Source: Maribacter caenipelagi (GTDB taxonomy: Bacteria; Bacteroidota; Bacteroidia; Flavobacteriales; Flavobacteriaceae). Taken from it: DNA of 64,000 nucleotides. The position numbers and the translations under genes are program-made. Positions 1-8,771 of the stretch are shown here, piece after piece (the first letter of the stretch is position 1; the number at the start of each line of letters is the position of its first letter). The notes under the pieces are model-generated. The model was not told the origin of the DNA. It did no database searches and saw only the letters and a program-made list of their open reading frames with translations. The stretch spans positions 434,001 to 498,000 of the forward strand of contig NZ_SNZW01000013.1 in the NCBI RefSeq assembly GCF_004364175.1, in the 5' to 3' direction.

Positions 1-2
1 TT

Positions 3-611
3 ACGGCATCTGCAGCCTTGTTTGTCGGACTTGGATTAGCCTTACAAGAGATTTTTCAGGATATAATTGGAGGTATTTTTATTATTGTAGACAAATCGTT
101 AAGAGTAGGCGATATTATTGAAATAGATAATAAGGTCGGTAAGGTCTTTGAAATTAAATTACGAACCACTAGAGCTATAACGAGAGATGATAAGGTAATA
201 ATTATACCAAATCATAAGTTTATAAGTGATATTGTATACAACTACACTCAAAATCATAAAACGACAAGAGAATTGGTGCGTATTGGTGTGGCTTATGGTA
301 GTGATGTTGAATTGGTAACTAAAATACTTTTAGATATCGTTAAGACGCAAAGAACTATTTTAAAGAGCCCAAAACCATTTGTGATATTCGAAGATTTTGG
401 TGATTCTGCGCTCATATTTACAATCAATTTTTATATTACCGATAGTTTTACCGATCCCCGTGTAAAAAGCGAAGTACGGTATAAGATTGATGCTGAATTT
501 AGAAAGCATAAAATTTCCATTCCTTTCCCACAAAGAGATGTTCATTTGTTTCAACAAGGGCCATTTCAACATAGCAATGTTCCAAATTCAGAGAATAATG
601 AGAAAACGTAG
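3..611 (+). CDS. MscS-family mechanosensitive ion channel, C-terminal part (5' end outside window)
   Basis: The reading frame is open to the left edge of the window, so the gene starts upstream. The visible part begins in the pore-lining helix (alanine/glycine-rich stretch ending GLGLALQ), followed by the beta domain (VDKSLRVGD, KVGKVFEI) and the alpha/beta C-terminal domain of MscS channels. Such channels sit in the inner membrane and release solutes on osmotic down-shock. About 200 residues are visible. The stop overlaps the start of the next gene by 14 bases, which suggests co-transcription. The family call is confident. The number of upstream membrane helices cannot be seen. Confidence 0.9.
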   Translation, partial: TASAALFVGLGLALQEIFQDIIGGIFIIVDKSLRVGDIIEIDNKVGKVFEIKLRTTRAITRDDKVIIIPNHKFISDIVYNYTQNHKTTRELVRIGVAYGSDVELVTKILLDIVKTQRTILKSPKPFVIFEDFGDSALIFTINFYITDSFTDPRVKSEVRYKIDAEFRKHKISIPFPQRDVHLFQQGPFQHSNVPNSENNEKT

Positions 612-1479
612 CTGTTTTTTTCTTTCCTTATTCTTGTTGCTTTTCGCTATTAATTCAATCATGGCGCAAACACCAGACGTTTTTAGATTGGAATACATGC
701 TAATGCCAGAAAATAGTGGAGACGTTGAAACATCGCGTATTAAGTTGGTGTTGAACGTACCAATTGCAGTTCGTGACAAGAAAGATTTTTTGGTTCTTGG
801 TGCGGAGTATAATAGATACAATTTTGAGGTTCCAGATGATTTATTTCCTAATTCTAATGACTTAAGCAAGTTTCATGTTTTAGATGTAAACTTGGCATAT
901 ATGTATAAGTTATCTGAAACCTGGCGCTTAATAGGTGTAGTTACGCCAAGATGGTCTACGAATTTTGTTCAAGAATTGCAGAACGAAGATTTTAATATGA
1001 ACTATACGCTAGGTGCATATAAAAATGTAAAGGATATTGATAAACCATATATGTTGGTTTTAGGTATTTCTTATAATGGTACATCACCAATAGACGTGCC
1101 GCTACCGTTTGTGTATTTTGAGAAACGATTTCATCCGAACTGGGCTTATACCTTGGGCGCACCAAAATCGGGGATGAAATACTTTACCAAAAAGGGACAT
1201 TTCTTTCAGACTGAAATATTTTTAGATGGGTATTATGTAAATATTCAAAACGATATTTTGTTGCCTGGCAATAATTTATCTACAGATGTTTCTTCTACGG
1301 CATTGTTATTGACAATAGGTTACCAGTATAAGATAACTAAAGATATGTCCGTTTACTTTATAGGCGGTCGTTCTATTTATCAAAATAGTGCGTTACGAAA
1401 CGAGGAAAGAGATGATATATTTACATTAAACGATGCCTCGGGTCTATATTTTAGAACAGGAATTAGAATAGGAATTTAA
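598..1479 (+). CDS. DUF6268-like outer-membrane beta-barrel protein
   Basis: This is a protein of about 293 residues with an N-terminal signal peptide (MRKRSCFFLSLFLLLF... ending near SIMAQ). The body has alternating polar/aromatic beta-strand patterns typical of a small outer-membrane barrel, and it ends with a barrel-like strand (GLYFRTGIRIGI). It resembles the DUF6268 family common in Bacteroidota. The ATG at 598 is preferred because it puts the signal peptide at the N-terminus. Longer in-frame starts would lie deep inside the MscS gene. It overlaps MscS by 14 bases and lies 9 bases before a response regulator. Its function is unknown. Confidence 0.75.
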   Translation: MRKRSCFFLSLFLLLFAINSIMAQTPDVFRLEYMLMPENSGDVETSRIKLVLNVPIAVRDKKDFLVLGAEYNRYNFEVPDDLFPNSNDLSKFHVLDVNLAYMYKLSETWRLIGVVTPRWSTNFVQELQNEDFNMNYTLGAYKNVKDIDKPYMLVLGISYNGTSPIDVPLPFVYFEKRFHPNWAYTLGAPKSGMKYFTKKGHFFQTEIFLDGYYVNIQNDILLPGNNLSTDVSSTALLLTIGYQYKITKDMSVYFIGGRSIYQNSALRNEERDDIFTLNDASGLYFRTGIRIGI

Positions 1480-1488
1480 AAAGCAGTT

Positions 1489-2652
1489 ATGCCAAAAATA
1501 TTAGTAATAGAAGATGAAGCAGCAATTAGAAGGGTATTGGTTAAGATTTTATCCGAAGAAAATGATGCATATTCTGTAGAAGAAGCTGAAGATGGTTTAA
1601 AAGGTATTGAGACTATTAAGAACAATGACTATGACCTAGTGCTTTGCGATATAAAAATGCCTAAAATGGATGGTGTAGAGGTACTTGAGGCTGCTAGAAA
1701 AATAAAACCAGAAATTCCGTTTATAATGATATCTGGTCACGGAGACTTAGATACCGCCGTAAATACAATGAGACTGGGTGCTTTTGATTATATCTCCAAA
1801 CCACCAGATTTAAATAGGTTACTTACTACCGTTAGAAATGCGTTGGACAGAAAAGTTTTGGTTGTCGAGAACAAAAACTTAAAGAAAAAGGTGAGTAAAA
1901 ATTACGAAATGATCGGTGAAAGTAGTGAGATAGCTATTATCAAAGACATGATCGAAAAAGTTGCACCTACCGATGCTCGTGTTTTAATTACGGGGTCTAA
2001 TGGTACAGGTAAAGAACTTGTTGCACATTGGTTACATGAAAAGAGTGCTAGAAGTTCAGCGCCCTTTATAGAAGTGAACTGTGCTGCTATACCATCAGAA
2101 TTAATTGAAAGTGAATTATTCGGTCACGTCAAGGGAGCCTTTACTTCAGCAGTGAAAGATAGAGCTGGTAAATTTGAAGCAGCCAATAAAGGAACCATAT
2201 TCTTAGATGAAATTGGTGATATGAGTCTTTCTGCACAGGCTAAAGTGTTAAGAGCGCTTCAAGAAAGTAAAATATCGCGTGTAGGAACAGATAAAGATAT
2301 AAAGGTAGATGTGCGTGTAATTGCTGCTACGAACAAAGATTTAAAGAAAGAAATAGAAGCGGGTAACTTTAGGGAAGATTTGTACCATAGGTTGGCAGTT
2401 ATTCTTATTCAAGTACCTAGCTTAAATGATCGACGTGATGATATACCGTTATTAATCGAACATTTTTCTAAAAAAATTGTCGCTGAGCAAGGTATGGCCG
2501 GAAAAACGTTTTCAGACATGGCAATTAAAATGTTGAAAGCGTATGATTGGACCGGAAATATTCGTGAACTGAGAAACGTTGTCGAGCGTTTAATAATACT
2601 AGGCGGTCAAGAGGTGTCAGCAGATGATGTAAAATTATTTGCCAGTAAGTAA
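1489..2652 (+). CDS. Sigma-54-dependent response regulator (NtrC-like) lacking a DNA-binding domain
   Basis: The 387-residue protein has an N-terminal receiver domain (residues about 3-118, phospho-acceptor D54 in LCDIKMPKMDG, K104 in ISKPP) and an AAA+ sigma-54 activation domain (about 140-365). The latter has Walker A GSNGTGKE at 169-176, a sigma-54 contact loop reading GAFTSA (216-221) in place of the usual GAFTGA, Walker B IFLDEIG at 237-243 and an arginine-finger region. It ends about 20 residues after the AAA+ domain, so the Fis-type helix-turn-helix usual in this family is missing. It probably activates RpoN-dependent transcription without a specific enhancer site, or through partner contacts. 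No histidine kinase is adjacent. Confidence 0.9.
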   Translation: MPKILVIEDEAAIRRVLVKILSEENDAYSVEEAEDGLKGIETIKNNDYDLVLCDIKMPKMDGVEVLEAARKIKPEIPFIMISGHGDLDTAVNTMRLGAFDYISKPPDLNRLLTTVRNALDRKVLVVENKNLKKKVSKNYEMIGESSEIAIIKDMIEKVAPTDARVLITGSNGTGKELVAHWLHEKSARSSAPFIEVNCAAIPSELIESELFGHVKGAFTSAVKDRAGKFEAANKGTIFLDEIGDMSLSAQAKVLRALQESKISRVGTDKDIKVDVRVIAATNKDLKKEIEAGNFREDLYHRLAVILIQVPSLNDRRDDIPLLIEHFSKKIVAEQGMAGKTFSDMAIKMLKAYDWTGNIRELRNVVERLIILGGQEVSADDVKLFASK

Positions 2653-2662
2653 TCAATTGAAC

Positions 2663-3358
2663 TTATTTTGCCGCAGAACAATCTCCAATCTTGGTTAGTG
2701 CTTCTGCGGTAATTTCTTTAGTACGTAAATTATAATACTTACTACCTTCAGAAATGTTCGACTTTAATAATTGGGCTTCGCATTCATCATAAATTCTACT
2801 AGCGAACGCAGTGGCGTCTTTGCAATTTACGCTTTGAACTACCTTATCTAGCGAAATACGATATTTTTCTAATGATGTATCTATGGTTTCAAATAGGTCT
2901 TTTTTATTACTATTTTTTGTTACTGGTGTTTTGTTTGCCGAAGAATTCGTGTTTATAGAAAGTTCATCGTTAGCATAAGCACTTTCATGAGTATCGTGAG
3001 ATTCTAATATAAGAATAGTGTTATTAGTTAGTTCAATAGATGCATTCAAATGGCTAATTGTACCTTCTAAAGTAGTAGACTTTGTTGCAAGTGATAGCAC
3101 CTCCATATTTTCTAACATACTTTCTTTTGCATATTTGCAACCACAAACGTTTAATTGTTTTTTAGATTTTTCTAAAGCACTTAAAGCTTTGTAGGCATAA
3201 AACCGTGCCTGATTAATATCTTGAGTAAGTAAAGCGGCGCTTATTTGAGATTTTGCATAACCCATGTTAGAATTAGCATATTCGCACTCTACATTCGTGC
3301 TGAATGATGATAACGATAGTAGTGCAATAGCACAGAAAAAAAAGATATTTTTCTTCAT
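2663..3358 (-). CDS. Secreted hypothetical protein
   Basis: This is a 231-residue protein with a clear Sec signal peptide (MKKNIFFFCAIALLSLSSFS). The mature part is mostly helical, with a cysteine pair near the middle (VCGCKYA), further cysteines (VECEY, NCKD, DECEA, GDCSA) and a polar Asn/Ser/Thr/Lys-rich linker. The paired cysteines suggest disulfides in the periplasm. No family was recognised. It is convergent with the response regulator (10-base gap) and divergent from the polyphosphate kinase gene. Confidence 0.65.
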   Translation of the reverse strand: MKKNIFFFCAIALLSLSSFSTNVECEYANSNMGYAKSQISAALLTQDINQARFYAYKALSALEKSKKQLNVCGCKYAKESMLENMEVLSLATKSTTLEGTISHLNASIELTNNTILILESHDTHESAYANDELSINTNSSANKTPVTKNSNKKDLFETIDTSLEKYRISLDKVVQSVNCKDATAFASRIYDECEAQLLKSNISEGSKYYNLRTKEITAEALTKIGDCSAAK

Positions 3359-3542
3359 AAGTAGGTAATTAAGGTGTAAAATTTGGGATCTTACACTGAT
3401 AAATTTAGATGCTTTACCTTGTTGAAAATATTATTTTCGATACAATACACTTCAATTACGATAAACGGAATTTGTGAGAATTATATTACTTAGGTTTTGT
3501 TAGAGAATTAGTATTCATTAATATTAAATTTTATATTTCAGA

Positions 3543-4421
3543 ATGGATAAAATAAAAGTAGACAAATATAGAACCAATAATAATTTTAAAATCTCTGATT
3601 ATGAGACTTTTGAAGATTTTGGTAAGTCAGACAAAGAGCTGAAAAAAGAATTATCAAAGATAAGAAGAGCGTTAGGGGAGTTTCAAGATACTATTTATGC
3701 CCATGGAAAATATAGTATTCTGGTATGTCTACAAGGTATGGATACCGCAGGTAAGGATAGTTTAATACGAGAGGTGTTTAAAGATTTCAATGTAAGCGGT
3801 GTTGAGGTGCATAGTTTTAAAGTGCCTACAGAATTAGAACTCAGCCATAATTACCTATGGCGTCATTATTTGGTATTACCTGCGAAAGGTAAATTCGGTG
3901 TTTTTAATAGAACACATTATGAAAACGTGTTGGTTACTAGAGTACACCCAGAATATATTTTGAACGAACATATACCTGGTATACATACGGTAGAAGATAT
4001 TGGTCAAAAATTTTGGGATAAAAGATTTGAGCAGATTAATGACTTTGAGCGCCATCTTGCAGAAAATGGTACCTTAATTTTTAAGTTCTTTCTCAATCTT
4101 TCAAAAGAAGAGCAACGTCAACGTTTGCTAAGAAGACTTGCTTTAAAAGAGAAACATTGGAAATTTTCACCAGGTGATTTAAAGGAGCGCAAATTATGGG
4201 GCGATTACCAGCATTGCTACCAAGAAGCTATTTCTAAAACTACCCACGATCATGCGCCATGGTTTGCGGTACCTGCAGACAATAAAAAAGCAACGCGAAT
4301 AATTGTGACATCTATATTATTAGAATCGTTAAAAAAATATAAAGATATCAAGGAGCCTATGTTGAGTGAAAAAATAATGGCTAATTTAGACAGCTATGAA
4401 AAACAACTACAAGGTGAATAG
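3543..4421 (+). CDS. Polyphosphate kinase 2 family protein (PPK2)
   Basis: PPK2 enzymes transfer phosphate between polyphosphate and nucleotides in the cytosol. The 292-residue protein has the Walker A-like loop GMDTAGKDS (65-73), the lid and second motif FNRTHYENVLVTRVHPE (121-137), and the downstream arginine-rich lid (RQRLLRRL). The FNRTHYE form instead of FDRSWYN places it with the polyphosphate:AMP/ADP phosphotransferase-type branch (class III-like), an assignment based on motif memory. Its 3' end overlaps the following peptidase gene by 26 bases, so the two are probably co-transcribed. Confidence 0.88.
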   Translation: MDKIKVDKYRTNNNFKISDYETFEDFGKSDKELKKELSKIRRALGEFQDTIYAHGKYSILVCLQGMDTAGKDSLIREVFKDFNVSGVEVHSFKVPTELELSHNYLWRHYLVLPAKGKFGVFNRTHYENVLVTRVHPEYILNEHIPGIHTVEDIGQKFWDKRFEQINDFERHLAENGTLIFKFFLNLSKEEQRQRLLRRLALKEKHWKFSPGDLKERKLWGDYQHCYQEAISKTTHDHAPWFAVPADNKKATRIIVTSILLESLKKYKDIKEPMLSEKIMANLDSYEKQLQGE

Positions 4422-5790
4422 TAAACTTGCGTTATTTTTTGTCATTGCTTTCTCATATGTGGGACTTTCACAAAATTCAGACGAAGAACAAATAAAGAAA
4501 CTTTATGATACTGCCCTTACAGAAGGTTCGGGTTATGATTGGTTGAACTATTTGTCCAATCAAATTGGGGGACGACTTTCTGGATCTATTCAGGCACAGC
4601 AAGCTGTAGATTATACAAAGGCCCAGCTAGATTCTTTAGGGGTAGACAAAGTTTGGTTGCAACCGGTAATGGTACCTAAATGGGTGAGAGGAACACCAGA
4701 ATTTGCTTATTTTGAAACAAACCCTGGTGCAACGACCAATGTAGCTATTTGTGCAATAGGTGGTTCGGTACCGACTCCTCCTAGAGGTATTAAGGCTAAT
4801 ATCATAGAGGTTGAGGGTATTGAGCAGTTATCATCATTAGGTAAAGACAAAATTCAGGGAAAAATAGTATTCTTCAATAAACCGATGGATGCTACTCAGA
4901 TAAATACCTTCACTGCCTATTCAAATTGTGTAGACCAACGTTATGCTGGTGCTTTAGAAGCTTCAGAGTATGGTGCTGTGGGTGTTATTGTGCGTTCAAT
5001 GAACCTTCGTTTAGACGATTACCCACATACGGGTTCGATGAGTTATGGCGAACAAGCGGGATCTGAAAGAATTCCTGCTGCGGCAATTAGTACTAATGCT
5101 GCTGAATTATTGAGTACCTCGTTAAAACTAAATCCTGATATCAACTTTTATTTCAAACAAAACTGTAAACAGTTCGATGATGTAGAATCATATAATGTTA
5201 TCGGGGAAATTAAAGGAACTACGAAACCTGAAGAGGTTATCGTTGTGGGCGGTCACTTAGATTCTTGGGATTTAGGAGATGGTTCTCATGATGACGGTGC
5301 TGGTTGTGTTCAAAGTATGGAGGTTTTAAACCTATTTAAAAAAATAGGTTATAAGCCAAAGCGCACAGTAAGAGTTGTTCTTTTTATGAACGAAGAGAAT
5401 GGTCTAAGAGGTGGTAATAAATATGCCGAATTTGCGAATGCTAAAAATGAAAAGCACATATTCGCAATAGAAAGTGATTCTGGCGGATTTTCTCCTCGCG
5501 GATTTACTTTTGAAAGTTCTGATAAGGATTTTGAGAAAGTATTGGAATGGAAGAATCTTTTTAAACCATATTTGGTGCACTATTTTGAAAAAGGATTCAG
5601 TGGTGCCGACATTGGTCCGTTGAAAAAAGATGGATTGGTATTGGCAGGTTTAAGACCAGATTCTCAACGTTATTTTGATCATCACCATGCCGAAAACGAT
5701 ACTTTTGAACATGTTAATAAAAGAGAACTGCAATTAGGTGCTGCATCGATGGCAAGTTTAATATATTTGATAGATAAATACGGATTCTAA
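4396..5790 (+). CDS. Secreted M28 family zinc metallopeptidase (carboxypeptidase Q-like)
   Basis: The 464-residue exported aminopeptidase/carboxypeptidase has a signal peptide at 1-25 (ending VGLSQ) and a PA (protease-associated) insert around residues 120-255. The M28 catalytic domain follows, with zinc ligands and catalytic residues visible: GGHLDSWD (H287, D289), SHDDGAG (D299/D300), NEENG (E333/E334), SDSGG (D361) and a C-terminal HHHAENDTFEH (around H430). All key residues are present, so it should be active in the periplasm or outside the cell. The start overlaps the PPK2 gene. The ATG is the only one giving a proper signal peptide. Confidence 0.9.
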   Translation: MKNNYKVNSKLALFFVIAFSYVGLSQNSDEEQIKKLYDTALTEGSGYDWLNYLSNQIGGRLSGSIQAQQAVDYTKAQLDSLGVDKVWLQPVMVPKWVRGTPEFAYFETNPGATTNVAICAIGGSVPTPPRGIKANIIEVEGIEQLSSLGKDKIQGKIVFFNKPMDATQINTFTAYSNCVDQRYAGALEASEYGAVGVIVRSMNLRLDDYPHTGSMSYGEQAGSERIPAAAISTNAAELLSTSLKLNPDINFYFKQNCKQFDDVESYNVIGEIKGTTKPEEVIVVGGHLDSWDLGDGSHDDGAGCVQSMEVLNLFKKIGYKPKRTVRVVLFMNEENGLRGGNKYAEFANAKNEKHIFAIESDSGGFSPRGFTFESSDKDFEKVLEWKNLFKPYLVHYFEKGFSGADIGPLKKDGLVLAGLRPDSQRYFDHHHAENDTFEHVNKRELQLGAASMASLIYLIDKYGF

Positions 5791-5872
5791 ACTAAGTCAC
5801 ATCTTCAAAAATAGTAAAGCAATCAATTTATGGTTTTGAAGGTAACGAAATGTTCAAATCGTTAAATTTCTT

Positions 5873-5880
5873 TACCTTTG
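5873..5880 (+). promoter_or_regulatory. Bacteroidota-type -7 element (TACCTTTG) upstream of the immunophilin gene
   Basis: TACCTTTG matches the TAnnTTTG -7 consensus of Bacteroidota primary sigma factor promoters. It ends 21 bases before the ATG at 5902, predicting a short leader. No convincing -33 TTG at proper spacing was found. The element overlaps a TTG codon at 5878, which argues against that codon as the start. Confidence 0.55.
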
Positions 5881-5901
5881 CCGGATACTAAAAAAATAAA
5901 A

Positions 5902-6834
5902 ATGGAAGACGGAATTTACGCCAAGTTCAATACAAGTAAAGGCGAAATACTAGTAAAATTAACTCACGATAAAACTCCAGGTACAGTAGGTAACTTTGTA
6001 GCTCTAGCTGAGGGAGATAAAGAAAATAGTGCTAAAGGTAAAGGAGAGCCATATTATAATGGTTTAAAATTTCATAGGGTTATTCCAGATTTTATGATAC
6101 AAGGTGGTTGCCCTCAAGGTAGAGGTACTGGTGACGCCGGTTATAAATTTGATGATGAATTTCACCCAGAATTAAAGCATGATTCACCTGGTGTACTTTC
6201 AATGGCCAATTCTGGTCCTGGTACCAATGGTAGTCAGTTTTTTATTACTCACGTACCAACACCTTGGTTAGATAACAAGCATACTATTTTTGGTCGTGTT
6301 GAATCTGGTCAAGATGTTGTAGATGCTATTGCTCAAGATGATGTTATTGAGTCTTTAGAAATTGTTAGAGTTGGTGATACTGCCGAGAAATGGAATGCAT
6401 TAAAGGCTTTTGAAGATTTCAATGCTTCGGGTGAAGCAAGATTGGCAGAAGAAAAAGCTAAACAAGAAGCCGAACTTGATAAAGTAGCAGCAGGATTTGA
6501 ATCTACCGCATCTGGACTTCGTTATAAAATGATTCAAAAAGGTGATGGGGCTAAAGCTGTAAAAGGTGAAAAAGTTTCTGTACACTATGAAGGTTCTCTT
6601 TTGAACGGACAAGTTTTTGACTCGTCTTACAAACGTAACTCTCCTATTGATTTTCAATTAGGTATCGGTCAGGTAATACCAGGGTGGGATGAAGGTATTT
6701 CATTACTACAAGTTGGTGATAAAGCACGTTTTGTAATCCCTTCTGATCTAGCGTATGGATCTGCAGGAGCTGGTGGCGTAATACCACCAAATGCTACACT
6801 TATCTTTGATGTAGAATTAATGAAGGTAGGTTAA
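5902..6834 (+). CDS. Dual-domain peptidyl-prolyl isomerase: cyclophilin fused to FKBP
   Basis: This 310-residue protein probably assists folding by cis-trans isomerisation of proline bonds. Residues 1-160 are a cyclophilin domain ([13 protein letters not shown] with R59 and F64, SQFFITH, W122 in PWLDNKH, IFGRV). A charged helical linker follows (about 165-205, Glu/Lys/Ala-rich). Residues 205-310 are an FKBP domain ([19 protein letters not shown] with W262, ending VELMKVG). There is no signal peptide, so it is cytosolic. The ATG at 5902 is chosen over an upstream TTG because that TTG is part of the -7 promoter element. A strong terminator follows. Confidence 0.92.
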   Translation: MEDGIYAKFNTSKGEILVKLTHDKTPGTVGNFVALAEGDKENSAKGKGEPYYNGLKFHRVIPDFMIQGGCPQGRGTGDAGYKFDDEFHPELKHDSPGVLSMANSGPGTNGSQFFITHVPTPWLDNKHTIFGRVESGQDVVDAIAQDDVIESLEIVRVGDTAEKWNALKAFEDFNASGEARLAEEKAKQEAELDKVAAGFESTASGLRYKMIQKGDGAKAVKGEKVSVHYEGSLLNGQVFDSSYKRNSPIDFQLGIGQVIPGWDEGISLLQVGDKARFVIPSDLAYGSAGAGGVIPPNATLIFDVELMKVG

Positions 6835-6863
6835 GAAACCTATATACTATAAAATAATAATGA

Positions 6864-6898
6864 AACACCTATATCATTCGATATGGGTGTTTTTTTTT
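6864..6898 (+). terminator. Rho-independent terminator after the immunophilin gene
   Basis: A 12-bp stem (AACACCTATATC / GATATGGGTGTT, one G-U pair) with a 4-base loop is followed by eight T residues. It lies 30 bases after the stop codon. Confidence 0.9.
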
Positions 6899-6903
6899 GA
6901 TGA

Positions 6904-6990
6904 TTACTTTTTACGAGTAACAAAACTGCCCAAAAGCAAAATTATGTTAACTGCCATCAAAACTAAAAATACGGTCAAAAATGTGGTCAT
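6904..6990 (-). CDS. Candidate 28-residue single-pass membrane miniprotein
   Basis: On the minus strand an ATG-started frame encodes 28 residues. It has a continuous hydrophobic segment (FLTVFLVLMAVNIILLLGSFV) followed by a basic tail TRKK and a TAA stop. The pattern (short N-terminus, one helix, positive C-terminal end) fits a small inner-membrane protein. No obvious ribosome-binding site or promoter was seen, but Bacteroidota rarely use strong Shine-Dalgarno sites. It occupies an otherwise empty interval between two terminators. It may be chance, as AT-rich DNA easily encodes Phe/Leu/Ile/Val runs. Confidence 0.4.
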   Translation of the reverse strand: MTTFLTVFLVLMAVNIILLLGSFVTRKK

Positions 6991-7100
6991 AAATACATGG
7001 TATAAGGTTGGGGAACCGTTCTTGTTTAATCAATAGATATGTATTTATATAAAAGGTTGCGTTTAACTTGAACAATTCTTTTAAAAAAAATATAGGGCAT

Positions 7101-7130
7101 AAAAAAACCCGAACCAATTGGTTCGGGCTT
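7101..7130 (-). terminator. Rho-independent terminator after the cold shock gene
   Basis: A perfect 20-base palindrome (CCCGAACCAA / TTGGTTCGGG, 7108-7127) is preceded by seven A residues. On the minus strand it is a GC-rich hairpin followed by a U tract, 28 bases past the cold shock stop codon. Confidence 0.88.
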
Positions 7131-7157
7131 TATACTATAAAAAAGTTAAATCGTTAC

Positions 7158-7352
7158 CTAGTCAATTACTTTCACATTAACGGCGTTTAATCCTTTTTTA
7201 CCTTGTTGTAGCTCAAATTCTACAACATCACCTTCACGAACTTCATCGATTAAGCCAGAAATGTGTACAAAATGATCTTCGTTTGAACCATCTTCAGTGA
7301 TAAATCCGTAACCTTTAGAATCATTGAAGAATTTTACTGTTCCTTTACTCAT
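7158..7352 (-). CDS. Cold shock domain protein (CspA family)
   Basis: This 64-residue single cold shock domain is an RNA/single-stranded-DNA chaperone. The RNP1 motif KGYGFI (13-18) and RNP2 motif FVHIS (28-32) are both intact, and the length is that of a classic CspA-type protein. It is monocistronic: its own terminator lies downstream and the peroxiredoxin gene upstream is 129 bases away. Which cold shock paralogue it is, and whether it is cold-induced, cannot be told from the sequence. Confidence 0.95.
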   Translation of the reverse strand: MSKGTVKFFNDSKGYGFITEDGSNEDHFVHISGLIDEVREGDVVEFELQQGKKGLNAVNVKVID

Positions 7353-7481
7353 AATAGAAAAATTAAATATTAATTAAAGAGCGAAGATAGTTTTTTTTTG
7401 TTTAAAAACTTAAATTCTTGTACGTTATCTTAAGGTTAACAATTTTTATCTAATGCATTGAGAATGAACTTGTTTTTAGAC

Positions 7482-8120
7482 CTATGCAGTAGGGTCTGGT
7501 GTCATTCTTAAATATGGTTTAACCTCTGTAACTCCCTTTGCAAAAATATCTTTTGCATCGGCGGTAGATATAGCCGGACTCACTACTACATCTTTACCAT
7601 GTTCCCAATTTGCTGGTGTTGCAACCTTATGGTTTGCGGTAAGCTGTAAGGAATCTACTACTCTTAGTAGTTCGTAAAAGTTTCTTCCTGTAGATGCTGG
7701 GTAGGTCAATGTTAATTTTACAGATTTATCTGGTGCAATAATAAATACAGAACGTACCGTAAGGTTATTATCTGCATTTGGGTGAATCATATCGTATAAA
7801 TCAGATACTTTCTTATCTTCATCTGCAATAATTGGAAAGTTTACCACTGTATTTTGAACTTCATTAATATCTTTTATCCATTCTGCATGTGATGCCGCAC
7901 CGTCAACACTTAATGCTATCATCTTAACATTTCTCTTGTCGAATTCATCTTTGAATTTAGCGGCAGTACCTAATTCAGTAGTACAAACAGGAGTGAAATC
8001 TGCCGGGTGAGAAAATAATATTCCCCAACTATCACCTAGGTAATCGTACAAATTAATTGTGCCCATTGAGCTATCTGCTGTAAAATCCGGTGCTTTATCA
8101 CCTAATCGTATTGTTGCCAT
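7482..8120 (-). CDS. Peroxiredoxin (Prx6/1-Cys type)
   Basis: This 212-residue thiol peroxidase reduces hydrogen and organic peroxides. The active-site motif HPADFTPVCTTE carries the peroxidatic cysteine C46 and T43. The extended C-terminal domain (TPANWEHGKDVVV) is characteristic of the Prx6 subfamily. The catalytic arginine is in the LTVRSVF segment. I see no other cysteine, so it fits the 1-Cys mechanism. It is a cytosolic protein with no signal peptide. Its start is clear and it stands alone between the cold shock gene and a divergent DinB-like gene. Confidence 0.93.
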   Translation of the reverse strand: MATIRLGDKAPDFTADSSMGTINLYDYLGDSWGILFSHPADFTPVCTTELGTAAKFKDEFDKRNVKMIALSVDGAASHAEWIKDINEVQNTVVNFPIIADEDKKVSDLYDMIHPNADNNLTVRSVFIIAPDKSVKLTLTYPASTGRNFYELLRVVDSLQLTANHKVATPANWEHGKDVVVSPAISTADAKDIFAKGVTEVKPYLRMTPDPTA

Positions 8121-8229
8121 AATTATATAAGTTTGTGTGTTTTATTTATTATCCTATAAAATTAGTAGATTATATAATCTTGACTAAAGGTTTTAGGTTA
8201 AAAGTCTATTAAATTTTTTACTTTTAACT

Positions 8230-8766
8230 ATGGAAGACCTAGAAAAACTAAAATACCCAATAGGGCATTTTAATTGTCCCGAGATTATATCGAAAGAAGA
8301 TATTGAAAAGTGGATTACAGTGCTGGATATGTTACCTGAACGTTTGTCAAATCTAGTCAATAGTTTTTCTGAAGAACAGTTAAATACCCCTTACCGAGAA
8401 GGTGGATGGACTGTTAGGCAAGTAATACACCACATGGCAGATAGTCATCACCATAGTTATACTAGGTTTAAATGGGCATTGACGGAGAATAGACCGCTCA
8501 TTAAAGTTTATGAGGAGAAGTTATGGAGCGAACTTATAGATGCCAAAACAGCACCAATATCTTTATCACTTTCTTATTTAGCAGCACTTCATGCTAAGTT
8601 GGTCTATTTATTAAATCACCTCGAATCGGCAGATTTTGAAAAAAGCTATATTCACCCAGATGGCAATGTTAATGTTTCTGTGGCAGAAAATATTGGTAAA
8701 TATGCTTGGCATAGCAATCACCATTTTGCACACATCGAAAATTTAGCATTAAGTAAAGGTTGGTAA
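8230..8766 (+). CDS. DinB/YfiT-like putative metal-dependent hydrolase or thiol transferase
   Basis: The 178-residue protein has a four-helix DinB fold. Candidate metal ligands are H67 in VIHHMADS and the C-terminal cluster WHSNHHFAHIE (H161, H164/H165, H168). The combination GGWTVRQVIHHMADSH is the YfiT/BstA-type signature. Relatives in Firmicutes are bacillithiol S-transferases, and some Bacteroidota also make bacillithiol, but the substrate here is unknown. It is convergent with a GNAT gene, with only 5 bases between stops. Confidence 0.8.
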   Translation: MEDLEKLKYPIGHFNCPEIISKEDIEKWITVLDMLPERLSNLVNSFSEEQLNTPYREGGWTVRQVIHHMADSHHHSYTRFKWALTENRPLIKVYEEKLWSELIDAKTAPISLSLSYLAALHAKLVYLLNHLESADFEKSYIHPDGNVNVSVAENIGKYAWHSNHHFAHIENLALSKGW

Positions 8767-8771
8767 TACTC

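Noticed and set aside
487..597. Upstream extension of the DUF6268-like gene into the MscS coding region
   Set aside because: The extra residues are an out-of-frame reading of the MscS gene and would bury the signal peptide; ATG 598 is a better start.
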